Shown here in pieces: positions 62,570 to 64,000 of a stretch of DNA of 64,000 nucleotides (its first letter is position 1; every line of letters begins with the position of its first letter). The stretch comes from Gavia stellata (Eukaryota; Chordata; Aves; Gaviiformes; Gaviidae). Below the pieces are notes generated by a model, which saw only the letters and a program-made list of their open reading frames with translations, did not search any database and was not told the DNA's origin. The stretch covers positions 310,001 through 374,000 of the forward strand of contig NC_082620.1 in NCBI RefSeq assembly GCF_030936135.1, read 5' to 3'. The position numbers and the translations under genes were made by a program.

Positions 62570-63060
62570 AAAAACATCATTTCCTCTGCTCAGCACTCAA
62601 GGAGCCACAACAGAACCCTGTGCCCAGTTTGGCCACCCTGCTGCATGAGAGATCCAATGGAGGCCACCGAGATGGTCAGGAGCTGGAGCATAGGACATAC
62701 AAAAAGAGACCAAAAGAACTACATCTGTTCAGCCTCAAGAAGGGAGAAATGGGTGAGATCTAACTGCATCTTTCACTGCCTTAAATGAAGGTTTTGAAGG
62801 AGGCAGAGCCAGAGGTGTAGAGTGAAAGAGCAGGAGGACACAAGGACAGCATCCAGCTCAATGGGACATAATCAGAAATTTCTTCCCTTTGAGAGTGGTG
62901 CAGCCTCAGGACGGGTGCTTAGGGAGCTTGTGGGATCCCTGTCCTTGGAGGTTTTCAAAACTCAGCTGGACAAGACCCTTGGCAATATGACCTGACTTTG
63001 ACAATATCTGTCTGGGAGGCAATAACACTGACTGTACAGCCCCAATGATTCTTAGAGTTA
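62570..63060 (+). mobile_element. Older CR1 LINE fragment
   Basis: The sequence follows the CR1 ORF2 C-terminal and 3' region in order: an Arg-Asp-His-Arg-like part near 62660-62700, the segment at 62700-62760, and the tail-proximal text at 62890-63000. It lacks the terminal tandem repeat and is more diverged than the copies at 55.8 and 59.2 kb. It may begin as early as about 62260. Confidence 0.6.
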
Positions 63061-64000
63061 GCTGTTAGCAGGATATAGGTGAGGTCTTAGGGACAACTCC
63101 GGGACAACACCAGCTCTGTGGGGGAGCACAAAGACAAACACAGTCTTGGGAACTGTTGGAAAGAGAAGCAAGAGCAAACCAGCTCCTATACGATCAGCAG
63201 AGACTCATTTGCACACTCACTGCATTAAATGTCCTGGAGACAAAGGTGTGTGAGTTCACTGGGAATCTGTGGGATCGAGGGCAGGACAAGGAGGGGACAG
63301 CAGGCAGGTGAGAGCACTTTCACCAGCCAGGAGACAGGCATGAAGATGAGGAGAGAGGCACAGCATTTTGTAGGCTGGAAAGGCTGAAAACAGGTCCAAG
63401 GCAGACCTCTTATGTCACATCAGTTGGTCTACCACCCTCAGAGAATTATGCAATATTTAAGAAGTAATTTTCTCCCATGTTTTGTGGAAGGAGCAGAGAG
63501 AGCTTAGCCTCTAAGTCAGATGCTGCTCCCCAGGCTCTGGGGGATGCTCACCGCTGTGTGCCACAGGGCCAGTGACTGACAGAGGATTGCCCCAGCATCC
63601 CTGACCTGCTCACTGCTAGCACACTGGCTGCTGACACAGGAGCAGGAACCAGCTTTCAATTACGGTGCTCTCTGAGAAGCCCCACCAAGGTTGTGCTGTC
63701 AGCTGTAGCAGTGCAGAGGGTCTCTCGAGGGGATGCGGACTGGTACTTCTCGAGCTGGACTCAGGCCAGGACGTGAAGAGGAGGCAGCAGAGGGGAGGAT
63801 GGGATGAAGCTGGGCAGGAGGAGAGAAAGAAGGGAGGACCATCCCTGGTCCTTGCCTGACATCCAAGCCTCCTGTCAAGGTCAGTGGAGCTGCAGTGCTG
63901 AGGAGCAGAAGTACCAGCCCTCCTGGCTGCCTCCTGTAGCCCTGCCCTGGTCAGAGGTAATGCGTACCTTGGCAAGGCTAGCACAGGGGACGTGTCCCTG

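Larger units (their letters stand above)
45661..64000. other. Gene-free region upstream of C1QA
   Basis: I found no coding exon here. In mammals EPHA8 is the next gene, but no Eph kinase, SAM or fibronectin exon is visible on the minus strand, so its 3' end lies outside or its UTR is unrecognised. The region holds four CR1 fragments, simple repeats near 54.4-54.6 kb, and AT-rich TAAT-bearing blocks near 46.8, 52.3, 53.2, 57.4 and 61.3 kb. The remainder looks like unremarkable unique sequence. Confidence 0.6.

Noticed and set aside
45661-64000. Search for EPHA8 exons expected by synteny
   Set aside because: No frame shows Eph kinase, SAM or fibronectin motifs. An unrecognised 3'UTR cannot be excluded.

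Overview
This window is vertebrate nuclear DNA, most likely from a bird. Three things point that way: CR1 retroposon 3' ends with the short terminal tandem repeat typical of sauropsids, a very compact gene layout, and an EPHB2 signal peptide that differs from my recollection of the chicken one at a single residue. There is no bacterial or plasmid content, no CRISPR array, and no tRNA or rRNA that I could recognise.

All identifiable genes are on the minus strand, so transcription runs from high to low coordinates. In that direction the order is C1QA (coding 44662-43794), C1QC (41334-40362), C1QB (37495-36407) and, 27 kb further on, the first coding exon of EPHB2 (8946-8883). This is the mammalian order C1QA-C1QC-C1QB-EPHB2 with the same relative orientation. 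EPHA8 is expected beyond the high-coordinate end; I found none of its exons here. Each C1Q gene has two coding exons joined by a phase-1 intron that splits a collagen glycine codon, and a probable non-coding first exon upstream. The three polypeptides (C1qA 243 aa, C1qB 244 aa, C1qC 245 aa) each have a signal peptide, an N-terminal cysteine for chain pairing, a Gly-X-Y stalk and a globular gC1q head. Together they would form C1q, the recognition unit of the classical complement pathway.

Layout: 1-8882 is EPHB2 intron 1, with an old LINE fragment. About 7960-9760 is a GC- and CpG-rich island holding EPHB2 exon 1 and its presumed promoter. 9761-36259 is gene-free, with CR1 remnants, a degenerate minisatellite and an AT-rich block. 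36260-45660 is the C1Q cluster. 45661-64000 is gene-free with four CR1 copies, simple repeats and a few AT-rich, TAAT-containing blocks.

The most interesting signal is in the C1q proteins. Each chain has lost one collagen glycine beyond the human pattern, all within mature-equivalent positions 36-42, the region of the stalk bend. C1qA also lacks the lysine that helps bind C1r/C1s, and the N-glycosylation site has apparently left C1qA and appeared on C1qC. At the DNA level the three genes share an ETS/IRF-like promoter element at a similar distance from the first-exon donor. I see no evidence for an entirely new biological system.
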